A program made the translations under genes and the position numbers. From NCBI RefSeq assembly GCF_017652985.1, contig NZ_JAGGDJ010000019.1, forward strand, positions 33,777-97,776: a stretch of DNA of 64,000 nucleotides, written 5' to 3'. Under the pieces are notes generated by a model. That model was not told the DNA's origin and ran no database searches. It was given only the letters and a program-made list of their open reading frames with translations. Positions 44,535-53,204 of this stretch are shown here, piece by piece. Source of the DNA: Paenibacillus artemisiicola (GTDB lineage: Bacteria > Bacillota > Bacilli > Paenibacillales > Paenibacillaceae). How positions within the stretch are numbered: position 1 is the stretch's first letter; each line of letters opens with the position of its first letter.

Positions 44535-46412
44535 CTACTCGTTCGGGCTTCCGTCCTTGTTCGGCAGCTGCGATACGAAGCTGTCCGCCAGGTTCAGCAG
44601 CTGCAGCGACCGCTCGTACTGCGCGTCCGTCGCGGGCGTCGTCTCGGTCTCGCCCGGAAGCGGGAAGTTCGTGCCGTCCTGATATTCCTTGCCGGGGACG
44701 AAAATGCTCTCGTCCGTGATGAACGAACCGGTCGGCAGGAAGTGGCGCATCGGCAGCAGGTTCGAGCTTTGGTTTAGCAAATCTTCGCCGAAATGAATCT
44801 GGTTCGCCGTCGAGACGCCGAGCAGGTTCGCGACCGTCGGCAAAATGTCGATCTGGCCGCCGACGTCATGCTGCGCGGCCCCGTACGTCAGCCCCGGCAC
44901 GTGCATGATCAGCGGAATCCGGAACATGTCGGGATAGCCGTATTCGTGGCCCAGCATATCCTTCAGCATGTCTTTCTCGTCGCCGCTCAGCGAGTATATC
45001 GGAAGTCCCTGGTGGTCACCATACATAAGAATCACGCTGTCGTCCCACAGGCCGGTGTTCTTCAGGTCTTGAATAAAGGCGCCGAGCGCGTAGTCCGCGT
45101 AGTTCTGGGCATGGATGTAATTGCCGACGAGCGTGTCTTCCATGTTTTCCGGCAGCGTCATTTTATACTTCGACTCCGGAATCTTGTACGGATGATGCGC
45201 GCTCATGGAGATGACCTGCGCGTAGAACGGCTTATCGGCCCGGTCCATGCGCTGCAGCTCCGGAATCGTCTTGGCGTACAGGATTTCGTCCGACGACCCG
45301 AACGCGATGTGGTCCTCGTCGCCGTAGAACTTCTGATCGTAATACCGGTCCCAGCCGATGGACTTATACAGCTCGCTGCGGTTCCAGAAATGCACTTCGT
45401 TCGTGTGGAACGTCGCGGTATCGTAGCCGTTCGCGTGCATCAGCTTCGGCAGGCTCGGCAAGGCTTTCTCGACGTATTTGTCCGTCGCGGCCTCGTGATG
45501 CGGTACGTAAAGCGACGTATTGACGACATACTCGGCGTCGGACGTCGTCCCTTGGCCGGCCATCGTATAGAAGCGGTCGTAATGGAACGTTTCCTGCACG
45601 AGCTTGTTCAAGTTCGGCGTTACTTCCTGACCGTTGATTTTCAAACCGATGAGGAAATCCTGGAACGACTCCATCTGCAGGATGATCAGGTTCTTCCCTT
45701 TGGCGGCGCCGAAATATTTCGGGGAAGCCGGCTCCCGGAAGCCCTTCAGCCCGTCGATTTTGGCCTGCGTGATATCCTGCATCGGCACGACGTCCTGCTT
45801 CTCGGTGGAATCGGACAAGAGCGTGTACACCTCGTAGTTGAGGATGCCCATGTCCTCCGCCTGCTTGTTCTCGTTCATGCTCGCCCGATTCGGCCAGATG
45901 TTGAAGACGCACAGCGCGATCGAAGCGGCGATCATGGCGTAAAGGGCCATTCTGCGGGTCGGACGGGGACGCCAGTGCGGCGCGAACGACGGCTCGGAAG
46001 CGGCCTTCCGTTTCGGCCAAAAATGCACCGCGCCCAGGATCACGATATCGATGAAGAACAGCAGGTAATACGGATCCAGCAGCGAATACGTGCTCTCCCC
46101 TACCTTCGTCACCTTGTCGGCCTGGTGAAGCGCGTGGTACGTGACGATGACGCCGTAATACTTGTAATAGATGACGACGGTAAAATAGAGCAGCGTAATC
46201 AAGAGATCGGATAAGAGATAATAGAGCATCTTTCGCTTGCGGGCGATCAGTTCGATGCAGCAGAAGACGATCCAGATGAACGGAAGCTCCGTCACCAGCG
46301 TCTCCCACGAGAAGCCGATGTCGAACACGACGTACATGACCAGGCTTCCCTTGACCAGCAGCAGCAGCGTGAACAGCAGGAACCGCCGATTCAATAATTT
46401 TGACCAAAACAT
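44535..46412 (-). CDS. ltaS: Lipoteichoic acid synthase family protein
   Basis: 625 residues: five N-terminal membrane helices, a linker, and an extracellular sulfatase-fold domain. Catalytic Thr290 in GQGTTSDAEY, metal ligand Glu248 in QMESF, and later His/Asp in MYGDHQGLPIYS. LtaS enzymes transfer glycerol phosphate from phosphatidylglycerol to build lipoteichoic acid. ATG 46412 (MFWSKLLNRRFLL) is favoured by an AAGGTGAT site seven bases upstream; ATG 46436 is in frame with a weaker site. It follows a TetR regulator gene on the same strand by 187 bases. Genomes of this group often hold several paralogues. Confidence 0.92.
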   Translation of the reverse strand: MFWSKLLNRRFLLFTLLLLVKGSLVMYVVFDIGFSWETLVTELPFIWIVFCCIELIARKRKMLYYLLSDLLITLLYFTVVIYYKYYGVIVTYHALHQADKVTKVGESTYSLLDPYYLLFFIDIVILGAVHFWPKRKAASEPSFAPHWRPRPTRRMALYAMIAASIALCVFNIWPNRASMNENKQAEDMGILNYEVYTLLSDSTEKQDVVPMQDITQAKIDGLKGFREPASPKYFGAAKGKNLIILQMESFQDFLIGLKINGQEVTPNLNKLVQETFHYDRFYTMAGQGTTSDAEYVVNTSLYVPHHEAATDKYVEKALPSLPKLMHANGYDTATFHTNEVHFWNRSELYKSIGWDRYYDQKFYGDEDHIAFGSSDEILYAKTIPELQRMDRADKPFYAQVISMSAHHPYKIPESKYKMTLPENMEDTLVGNYIHAQNYADYALGAFIQDLKNTGLWDDSVILMYGDHQGLPIYSLSGDEKDMLKDMLGHEYGYPDMFRIPLIMHVPGLTYGAAQHDVGGQIDILPTVANLLGVSTANQIHFGEDLLNQSSNLLPMRHFLPTGSFITDESIFVPGKEYQDGTNFPLPGETETTPATDAQYERSLQLLNLADSFVSQLPNKDGSPNE

Positions 46413-46599
46413 TGCTTTCATCACCTTCAATGCCATTGTTGTATAGCCCTCGCCTAACCCTGGCGGACGCCAAGCGAAGCGCTTCGGTTCTTCGTTCGGC
46501 GAACGATCGCATGCGCGCGTAACGAACAAGGAAGAAACGGGAACGCCGCCCGTGCAGGCGGCGAAGCGAGTTTCTTCCGAAAACGGCAAGCAAAACGAC

Positions 46600-47244
46600 T
46601 TATTCGGTTGTCCCGTTCCCGTCCCCCGGCGGCTGCCAGAGGCTTAACGCGAAGTCGACCAGCTCCTCCATGTAGGCGCACGCGTCGGGCTCCGACACGA
46701 CTTTGATGCCGATGATGGAGCTGTACGAGTGCTGCATCCACATCGACAGCAGCTGGCGGGCCGCCAGCGTGAAATTCATCTGCCGGATCTCGCCCTTCCC
46801 GTGCCTGCGCCGCAGGAAGTCCGCGATCGAGTCCACCCGCTCGGCCATCATGGACGCCAGCTGCTTGGCTTCGGCAAGGTCGAGCAGATCGTTCTCGCGG
46901 AACAGGATGCGCATCAGATCCAGGTCGTTCAGGAACAGCTCGTTGATCTTGCCCAGAATGGCCAGCAGCGCCTCGCGCAGCGGCAGGTGCTCGATCGTCT
47001 CGTTCGTCAATTGCTTGATTTCGCGCACGCGGTGCTCAAAACTTTCCCGCAGCAGGACCGCCATGATCTCTTGCTTCCCGCCCGGAAAATAATGATACAA
47101 AATACCGTCGCCTTTTCGGATTTGCCTCGTGATCGCACGAACCGGCGTTCCGTGATACCCCATCTCCGCGAACAAGCCTTTAGCGGTTTCCAGTAGCATT
47201 TCTCTCGTTGCGGTCGCCTGTTCTTTTCGGCTGATTTGGGTCAT
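46600..47244 (-). CDS. TetR-family transcriptional regulator
   Basis: 214 residues. N-terminal TetR HTH: TREMLLETAKGLFAEMGYHGTPVRAI...GDGILYHYFPGGKQEIMAVLL. All-helical C-terminal ligand domain. ATG 47244 with GGAGGG upstream. Its own promoter and a palindromic site at 47265-47280 suggest autoregulation; the next gene downstream on the strand is a lipoteichoic acid synthase. Confidence 0.9.
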   Translation of the reverse strand: MTQISRKEQATATREMLLETAKGLFAEMGYHGTPVRAITRQIRKGDGILYHYFPGGKQEIMAVLLRESFEHRVREIKQLTNETIEHLPLREALLAILGKINELFLNDLDLMRILFRENDLLDLAEAKQLASMMAERVDSIADFLRRRHGKGEIRQMNFTLAARQLLSMWMQHSYSSIIGIKVVSEPDACAYMEELVDFALSLWQPPGDGNGTTE

Positions 47245-47264
47245 TCGGTTCCCTCCGGCTTTCG

Positions 47265-47315
47265 TTGAACGATCGTACAATGAGAAGTATATTCCCGCCC
47301 CGAACGATCTGTCAA
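47265..47315 (-). promoter_or_regulatory. tetR promoter and palindromic operator
   Basis: Minus-strand TTGACA (47315-47310), 18 bases, TATACT (47291-47286). Immediately downstream a 16-bp palindrome TTGAACGATCGTACAA (47265-47280, one mismatched pair) spans the expected transcription start, typical of TetR self-repression. Confidence 0.75.
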
Positions 47316-47329
47316 CGAGAACATGCTGG

Positions 47330-48103
47330 TCATCGCAGGCTCAATCCCCCGTCCACCGTGAGCACCTGGCCGGTCACCTGGCTGCTGAGTCCCGACGCCA
47401 TGAACAGCACGCCGTCCGCGATATCCTCGCCCGTCTGGATGCGCCCCATCGGCAGGCGGGAGGACGCTTCCGCGAACAGCTTGTCGGGGTCCGTGCCGGT
47501 CGCGCGCAGCCGCGACGTCTCGCCTTCCGACGCGACCCAACCCGGCTGGACGCAGTTGACGCGAATGCCGTGCTTCGCCAGTCCCTTGGCCAAATTCCGG
47601 GTGAGCGTCACGACGGCGCCCTTGGAGACCGCGTACGCCATCGCCGCCGGGTCGCCGCTTCGGGCATGCGTCGAACCGATGTTGACGATGCTCCCGCCCC
47701 CGCGTTCGATCATGCCCGGGACGAAAGCTTGGCACATCAGGTAAGCGCCCTTCAAGTTAATACCCATAATCCGCTCCCAAAACGCTTCGTCGGTCCCCAT
47801 TAAATCCGCCCGCGGGAAAATGCCGGCGTTATTGACCAGCACGTCCGCCGCGCCTAGCTTCGCCCGCACTTCGGACGCCAGGCCGCGGACCTCGTCCAAG
47901 CGCGAGACGTCGCAGCGGACGAAGAGCGCTTCGCGCCCCGCTTCGGCCAGCGTCCGCGCAAGCGCGGCGCCGGCCTCCTCGTTCACGTCCGCGATCGCGA
48001 CCCGCGCGCCGTACGCGGCGAACCGCTCCGCGATCGCCCGCCCGATGCCCTGGGCGCCGCCAGTCACGAGCACCGTCTTGCCGGCTACGTCGATCCCGTT
48101 CAC
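47330..48103 (-). CDS. Short-chain dehydrogenase/reductase (SDR 1)
   Basis: 257 residues. Cofactor motif VTGGAQGIGRAIA, structural NNAG in VLVNNAGIFPRAD, catalytic YxxxK in YAVSKGAVV with Ser in NIGSTHARSG. GTG 48103 overlaps the SDR 2 stop (GTGA), so it is translationally coupled. Last gene of an SDR/epimerase operon; acts on a sugar, polyol or their acids. Confidence 0.92.
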   Translation of the reverse strand: MNGIDVAGKTVLVTGGAQGIGRAIAERFAAYGARVAIADVNEEAGAALARTLAEAGREALFVRCDVSRLDEVRGLASEVRAKLGAADVLVNNAGIFPRADLMGTDEAFWERIMGINLKGAYLMCQAFVPGMIERGGGSIVNIGSTHARSGDPAAMAYAVSKGAVVTLTRNLAKGLAKHGIRVNCVQPGWVASEGETSRLRATGTDPDKLFAEASSRLPMGRIQTGEDIADGVLFMASGLSSQVTGQVLTVDGGLSLR

Positions 48104-48909
48104 TGCGCCTTCACATCCTTCGGCGCCGCGGCTTCGTACGCGACCGCCGGGATTTGCGTCGCCAGCTTGCCGCCGCTGACGTCGATCATCGTGCCCGTAA
48201 TGTAAGAAGCGAGGTCGGACGAGAGGAAGCAGATGAGGTTCGTGACGTCGTCCTTGCTGCCCCAGCGGCGCAGCGTCAGCGTGTCCAGCAGCCGGTTCTG
48301 GCGCTCCTCGCTCTGCTCCGCGAAATGGTTCATGTCGGTCGGGATCATCCCCGGCGCGTAGCAATTGACCGTCACGTTCCACGGGCCGAGCTCGCCCGCC
48401 AGCACGCGGGTGAACTGCTTGACCGCCGCCTTGGACGACGCGTACGCGGCGCTGCCGTATGACGGCACGATCGCGGCGAAGGAAGCCGCGTTCAGGATCC
48501 GCCCGTGCCGCTGCGCCTTCATGACCGGCGCCACCGCCTTGCACATGAGGAACGTCCCCTTCAGGTTGACGTCCATGTTGAGGTCCCAGATCTCCTCGCC
48601 GAGCGATTCCACGGGCCCGCCGCTCGCGACGCCCGCGTTATTGACGAGAATATCGATGCGGCCGAAGCGCCGCTGCACGTCCTCCACGACTTCTTCTATG
48701 GCCTTCGCGTCCCGGACGTCGCATAAATATTGGGCGCCGGCCAACTCCCGCTGCGCGAACAGCTCGCGGAGCTCGTCGAGCTGCTCCTGGCGGACGTCGA
48801 GCGCGACCGTCCGGACGCCCTCCTGAGCCAAGGTCAGCGCGATCTGGCGCCCGATTCCCCTGCCCGCGCCGGTGACGATCGCCACCTTGCCGTTCAGATC
48901 GATGATCAC
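48100..48909 (-). CDS. Short-chain dehydrogenase/reductase (SDR 2)
   Basis: 269 residues. Cofactor motif IVTGAGRGIGRQIA, DILVNNAGVASGG, catalytic YASSKAAV. GTG 48909 follows AGGAGG by seven bases and overlaps the epimerase stop (GTGA). An atypical tail of about 15 residues (YEAAAPKDVKAQ) follows the usual SDR end. Confidence 0.92.
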   Translation of the reverse strand: MIIDLNGKVAIVTGAGRGIGRQIALTLAQEGVRTVALDVRQEQLDELRELFAQRELAGAQYLCDVRDAKAIEEVVEDVQRRFGRIDILVNNAGVASGGPVESLGEEIWDLNMDVNLKGTFLMCKAVAPVMKAQRHGRILNAASFAAIVPSYGSAAYASSKAAVKQFTRVLAGELGPWNVTVNCYAPGMIPTDMNHFAEQSEERQNRLLDTLTLRRWGSKDDVTNLICFLSSDLASYITGTMIDVSGGKLATQIPAVAYEAAAPKDVKAQ

Positions 48910-49901
48910 GATACCGCCTCCTCCCCGTCTTCGCGTTCGGAGACGAGCGGCAGCAGGTAAGCGATGCTGGTCCGCAGCTGCGCGCGCTCGTACGCGGCGA
49001 CCGCTTCCGGCGCCGCTTCCCGCTCGTGCGGCGTCCGCCAGTCGCCGGCCGGCCGCGCGTGCGACTGGACGAAGCGCAGCAGCTCGGCCAGCTGCCGCGC
49101 GGAACGGCTCGGATACTCCGGCCAGTAATCGTCCGCGAGCACGCGGATATGCCGGGCTTCCAGCGCTCCGATCTCGATCGACATCGGCAGGTCCGCGGGG
49201 CCGTGCTCGCGCAGCAGCGCGAAGAGCGCCGGGAAGTCGACGGCGCCTTGTCCGATCGGGCTGCGCACGAGCCGGAACCCTTCCTCGCTCGGATAGATCC
49301 AATAATCCTTCAGGTGCACGTTGCGGATATGCGGCATGATCCGGCGGGCGAAGTCGATCGGCTCCTCCGCCGTCGCGAGCGGATTGCCGGTATCGAGCGT
49401 CAGCCCGAAATGCGGCGAGCCGATCGATTCGCACAGCCAGAGCAGCTCTTCGGACGCGAGATCCTGATGGTTCTCGAGCGCGAGCGTGACGCCCGCGCGT
49501 TCCGCGGCCTCGGTCGCGGCCGCGAGCCCTTCGCGCACGTCCGCCATGAAGGCGCCCCAGCGTCCCGCCAACGGACGGCGGTCGCCGCCGATGCGCGCGC
49601 CGCCGACGACGGTGCGCACGATGGGCGCGCCGGCCGCCTGCGCGATCCGGCAGGCTTCGGCTAGCTTGGCCGGGTCGTAGCCGCCCGAGGCGACCGTCAC
49701 GTACAAGCCCTGCTCCTTCGTCAGCCGCACGATCGCCGGCAGGTCGGATTGGGCCAGCAGGTTGTCCGGAAGCTCCACGCCCTGCAGCCCGGCCCGCATG
49801 GCCCAGGCAATGACGCCTTCGGCCGTCATGGCCTTGCGTTCCGCGCGGGGATGCAGCCCCATCGCGTAAGTCGTGCCGTACATCGATAATCCTATCCGCA
49901 T
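48906..49901 (-). CDS. Sugar phosphate isomerase/epimerase (TIM barrel)
   Basis: 331 residues of the xylose-isomerase-like barrel family. Metal ligands are suggested by Glu in VTLALENHQDLAS, Asp in FGLTLDTGNPLA, His in RNVHLKDYWIYP and Glu in PMSIEIGALE. The last 60 residues form an extra helical tail. Middle of an operon with SDRs on both sides. Different from the epimerase at 35.5-36.4 kb. Confidence 0.9.
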   Translation of the reverse strand: MRIGLSMYGTTYAMGLHPRAERKAMTAEGVIAWAMRAGLQGVELPDNLLAQSDLPAIVRLTKEQGLYVTVASGGYDPAKLAEACRIAQAAGAPIVRTVVGGARIGGDRRPLAGRWGAFMADVREGLAAATEAAERAGVTLALENHQDLASEELLWLCESIGSPHFGLTLDTGNPLATAEEPIDFARRIMPHIRNVHLKDYWIYPSEEGFRLVRSPIGQGAVDFPALFALLREHGPADLPMSIEIGALEARHIRVLADDYWPEYPSRSARQLAELLRFVQSHARPAGDWRTPHEREAAPEAVAAYERAQLRTSIAYLLPLVSEREDGEEAVS

Positions 49902-49990
49902 CTATCCTTCACCCTTTCGATTCGGAATGAGTCAGAGGCCGTTCGTTTCCTTGTTTCTTTCGCTGCTTATTGAGCCGTATACGGCGCCGA

Positions 49991-50761
49991 TTATTTCGCC
50001 GTCCAGCCGCCGTCGACGGTCATCGCCGCGCCGGTCATGAAGCTGGACGCGGCGGAAGCGAGGAACAGGATCGGGCCGGCGATTTCCTCCGGCTTGCCCC
50101 AGCGCCCCAGCGCGATCTGTTCGATAAAGAAGCGGTTCGCTTCCGGATTGTTCATGACGACCGTGTTCAGCTCCGTGGCGATCGGTCCCGGGCAGAGGGC
50201 GTTGACCGTCACGTTGAACGGCGCCAGCTCCAGCGCGAGCACCTTGGTCAGCTGAATGACGCCGCCCTTGCTGGCGCAGTACGCCGAGCGCTCCGGCAAG
50301 CCGACCGCGCCGAGCATCGAGCCCATGTTGATGATGCGGCCGTAGCGCTGCTCCTTCATGACCGGCGTCACGGCGCGCGCGCACAGGTACGGCGATTTCA
50401 AATTCGCGCCGACGACGAGATCCCAGCTCGCTTCGTCGTATTCCTCGATCGGCTTGCGAATGTTCGTGCCCGCGTTGTTAATGAGAATATCGATGCGGCC
50501 GTGCCGCTCCAGGACCGCCTTGACCATCGCCTCGGCGCCGGCGAAGCCGGAAATGTCCGCCTCGAGCCCGGTCACGTCGGCGCCCGTGGACGCCCGAAGG
50601 CCGGCCGCCGCTTCCTCCGCCTTCGCGAGCGCGCGGCTCGTCACGACGACGGCCGCCCCCGCCTCGGCCAGCGTCCGCGCCATTACGAGTCCGAGTCCTC
50701 CCGCGCCTCCCGTCACGAGCGCGACTTGTCCGTTTAATTGAAACAACTGCTGCGTATTCAT
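49991..50761 (-). CDS. Short-chain dehydrogenase/reductase (SDR 3)
   Basis: 256 residues. Cofactor motif VTGGAGGLGLVMA, DILINNAGTNIRKP, catalytic YCASKGGV. Resembles gluconate-5-dehydrogenase-type SDRs (NNAGTNIRKP is common there). AAGGAG lies eleven bases before ATG 50761. First gene of the operon, 89 bases before the epimerase, and divergent from an AraC regulator. Confidence 0.92.
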   Translation of the reverse strand: MNTQQLFQLNGQVALVTGGAGGLGLVMARTLAEAGAAVVVTSRALAKAEEAAAGLRASTGADVTGLEADISGFAGAEAMVKAVLERHGRIDILINNAGTNIRKPIEEYDEASWDLVVGANLKSPYLCARAVTPVMKEQRYGRIINMGSMLGAVGLPERSAYCASKGGVIQLTKVLALELAPFNVTVNALCPGPIATELNTVVMNNPEANRFFIEQIALGRWGKPEEIAGPILFLASAASSFMTGAAMTVDGGWTAK

Positions 50762-50895
50762 GGCTACATTCGCTCCTTCCGCACCCTTGTATGGGAATGC
50801 GCTTACATGGTACCATTCTCCTAACCGCATGGATTTACATAAAACTGACCGCTTTTTGGACTTTTCCGTAAATCTTCCGATCGGTGGTGACGATT

Positions 50896-51789
50896 GTGGA
50901 AGCTTCCTCCTACGCCAAGCCGCGGCCTTGCACGCTGCGGGAGTTATCGCCCGCCGTCCATTGGGCGCGGCATCACGTCCGCGCGCCGTCGTTCCAATGG
51001 AAACGGCGCATCTACGACTTCGAGCTGCTCTTCGTCAAGCACGGCGAAATCGCCGCGACGATCGGCGGCGAGCGGCATCTCGCCCGGGCGGGCACGCTGC
51101 TCGTCCTGCCCCCGTGGATTCCCCACACCGTCGAAATCCGCTCGGAGCTGAACGCGGAGCTGCTCGGCATCCATTTCGATTTTTTCGACGGGACGGTCGC
51201 GAGCCATCGCTTCATCGTCGACGAGAGCCAGGTCGACCCGGACGCCTTCAGCGCCGTCCCCTATCTGGCGGACAAGCCGCTGCTGGCCGGCTACTGCTTT
51301 GCGAACGTGTCGGGCCGGATCGTCGCGCTCATGGAAGGCGTCATCCAGGAGTGGAACGAGCGGCAGGCCGGCTACGACGCCGCGTGCAAGGCGATGCTGC
51401 TCCACCTCGTCGCGCTGCTGGCCCGCCGCGGCGGCGAGGCCCGGCAGCCGCCGCAGCCCAAACACGAAGAGCGGCTGCTCCAGCTCGCGGACGAGATCCG
51501 GCGGCACGTCAGCCGCAAATGGACGAGCGCGGAGATGGCGAAATTCCTGCTCGTGCACGAGGATTACATGAGCCGCCAATTCAAGGCGCTGATGGGCATC
51601 GGGCCGAACAAGTTCGTCCAGTCGGTGCGCCACCAGGAAGCGAAGCGGCTGCTCCGCGAAACCGACGACACGATCGAGCGGATCTCGCTCCTCGTCGGCT
51701 ACGACGATTTTCATTATTTCAGCCGGATCTTCAAACGATGGGAAGGGATGAGCGCGCTGCAGTTCCGAAAGCTGTCGCGCACCGTTTGA
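50896..51789 (+). CDS. AraC-family transcriptional regulator
   Basis: 297 residues. Cupin-like N-terminus (FVKHGEIAATIGGERHLARAG) and C-terminal HTH pair (WTSAEMAKFLLVHEDYMSRQFKALMG and IERISLLVGYDDFHYFSRIFKR). GTG 50896 follows GGTGGTGA; an in-frame GTG at 50884 has no site. Divergent from the SDR/epimerase operon and likely its activator. Confidence 0.92.
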   Translation: MEASSYAKPRPCTLRELSPAVHWARHHVRAPSFQWKRRIYDFELLFVKHGEIAATIGGERHLARAGTLLVLPPWIPHTVEIRSELNAELLGIHFDFFDGTVASHRFIVDESQVDPDAFSAVPYLADKPLLAGYCFANVSGRIVALMEGVIQEWNERQAGYDAACKAMLLHLVALLARRGGEARQPPQPKHEERLLQLADEIRRHVSRKWTSAEMAKFLLVHEDYMSRQFKALMGIGPNKFVQSVRHQEAKRLLRETDDTIERISLLVGYDDFHYFSRIFKRWEGMSALQFRKLSRTV

Positions 51790-51810
51790 CGGGCGGCTCC
51801 GCCGCGCCGC

Positions 51811-51853
51811 GACAAAAACCCCTGCTCCGCGGCGCGAAGCAGGGGTTTTTGTC
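51811..51853. terminator. Bidirectional terminator
   Basis: Perfect 16-bp inverted repeat gacaaaaacccctgct/agcaggggtttttgtc around an 11-base loop, between convergent AraC and GH43 genes. Confidence 0.95.
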
Positions 51854-51918
51854 GTTTTCGCAGGGAAATCGGGGATCGGGCGCCGGCGCGACGTTGCGCG
51901 CTCAGCCTCGTTCCGCGC

Positions 51919-52809
51919 TTACCAGGCGTTCGTCATCGTCACCGGCCGGATGACGCCGTCGCCGATGTCCATCCGGTCGATGCACAGCACGCGGCTGCCG
52001 GGGTCGCGGTCTCCGATGATGCGGCGGTGGTACACGATCAGCCACTCGTCCGTCTCCGGCAGATGCAGGTAGCCGTGATGGCCCGGGCCTTCGGCGACCG
52101 GCTCCTGGCGCTGCAGCACCGTGCCCTTCGGCGCGAACGGACCGAGCGGGCTTTCGCTGACGCCGTAGTCGACGCTGTACGTGCCGTTCGTCCAGCCGCC
52201 TTTGGACCACATGAAATAGTACAGGCCGTCCTTCTTGACCATGCACGGGCCTTCCACGTAGCCTTGCGGCGTAATGCTGAGATGGAGCTCGCCGTTCTCG
52301 AACGGCGCGAAGCCCGTCAGGTCGTCGTTCATCTTGGCCACGTTGCAGTGGCTCCAGCCGCCGTAATACAAGTAGATCGTGCCGTCGTCGTCCTTGAACA
52401 GATGCGCGTCGATCGGCTGGGCGCCGTGAATGAACCGGTCGACGAGCGGCTTGCCCAGGTAGCCGCGGAACGGGCCTTCCGGCGTGTCCGAGACGGCGAT
52501 TTCGAGGCCGCCGGTTTCGTCGTCGTTCTGGATGTCGTTCGACGCGAACACGAGGTAATAGCGGCCTTTGCTTTCGATGATGGTCGGCGCCCAGACGGCC
52601 CGCCACACCCATGGGAAATCTTCCATCGCGATGATGCCGTCATGCTTTTCCCAGGTAACGAGGTCCTCGGAGCTGAACGCGTCCAAATTCATTTGCTTCG
52701 TGTACTCCGTAATGGAGCGGGTGACGTAGATCCAGTGGCGCCCTTCATAGGTCCGCGCTTCCGGATCGGCATAGAAGCCGGGTACGATCGGATTGACGAT
52801 GCCTCTCAA
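51919..52809 (-). CDS. Glycoside hydrolase family 43
   Basis: 296 residues, five-bladed beta-propeller. Catalytic base Asp15 in GFYADPEA, pKa-setting Asp in QPIDAHLF, acid Glu in YVEGPCM. GH43 enzymes are beta-xylosidases, alpha-L-arabinofuranosidases or arabinanases; no signal peptide, so intracellular. The start is TTG 52809, with GGGAGG eight bases upstream; longer starts run through non-conserved residues. Own promoter upstream. Confidence 0.92.
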   Translation of the reverse strand: MRGIVNPIVPGFYADPEARTYEGRHWIYVTRSITEYTKQMNLDAFSSEDLVTWEKHDGIIAMEDFPWVWRAVWAPTIIESKGRYYLVFASNDIQNDDETGGLEIAVSDTPEGPFRGYLGKPLVDRFIHGAQPIDAHLFKDDDGTIYLYYGGWSHCNVAKMNDDLTGFAPFENGELHLSITPQGYVEGPCMVKKDGLYYFMWSKGGWTNGTYSVDYGVSESPLGPFAPKGTVLQRQEPVAEGPGHHGYLHLPETDEWLIVYHRRIIGDRDPGSRVLCIDRMDIGDGVIRPVTMTNAW

Positions 52810-52839
52810 GCTTGGTTCCTCCCGAAGATGAAGATGATA

Positions 52840-52891
52840 GGATAAAACGCTTTCCTGGACGATTATACGGGCTGGGACGCCGGCTTGTCCA
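52840..52891 (-). promoter_or_regulatory. GH43 promoter and weak catabolite site
   Basis: Minus-strand TGGACA (52891-52886), 18 bases, TATAAT (52867-52862). Around the start of transcription ggaaagcgttttat matches a CcpA cre at 11 of 14 bases. Confidence 0.6.
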
Positions 52892-53057
52892 CGCGCGGCG
52901 CGATCTTGCACGATCTTGCGCGAACTCGGCGGCGGCGGGAGGCGACAGGCGGGCTCGCCCCGGCGCGGCATTGGGCTCCGCGCGTTTGACGCGGCCCGCC
53001 GGCTAGGCTGCGGCCGGCCGGCCGGCGCGGACCGGAACCCCGGGCGGCCGCGCGCGC

Positions 53058-53096
53058 AAAAAACCGGTCCCCGGCAGCTGCGCCGGGAACCGGTTT
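53058..53096 (-). terminator. Terminator of the GH116 gene
   Basis: Stem aaaccggt.cccggc/gccggg.accggttt followed on the minus strand by six T, about 110 bases after the GH116 stop. Confidence 0.85.
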
Positions 53097-53204
53097 CGTG
53101 TCCATATCGCCTGCCGACGCTACGAAACGGCCGGCGGCTTCAAGCAAGCGCCGCGGTCGCGGACGGCGGCGCGCCGTCCACCCGCCCGCTCCCGCGCGGC
53201 GCCA

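Larger units (their letters stand above)
52810..53204. other. 395-base intergenic region
   Basis: No gene seen. Holds the GH43 promoter and a GH116 terminator (see separate entries), and in between very GC-rich sequence with short ggccgg palindromes. Confidence 0.7.
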
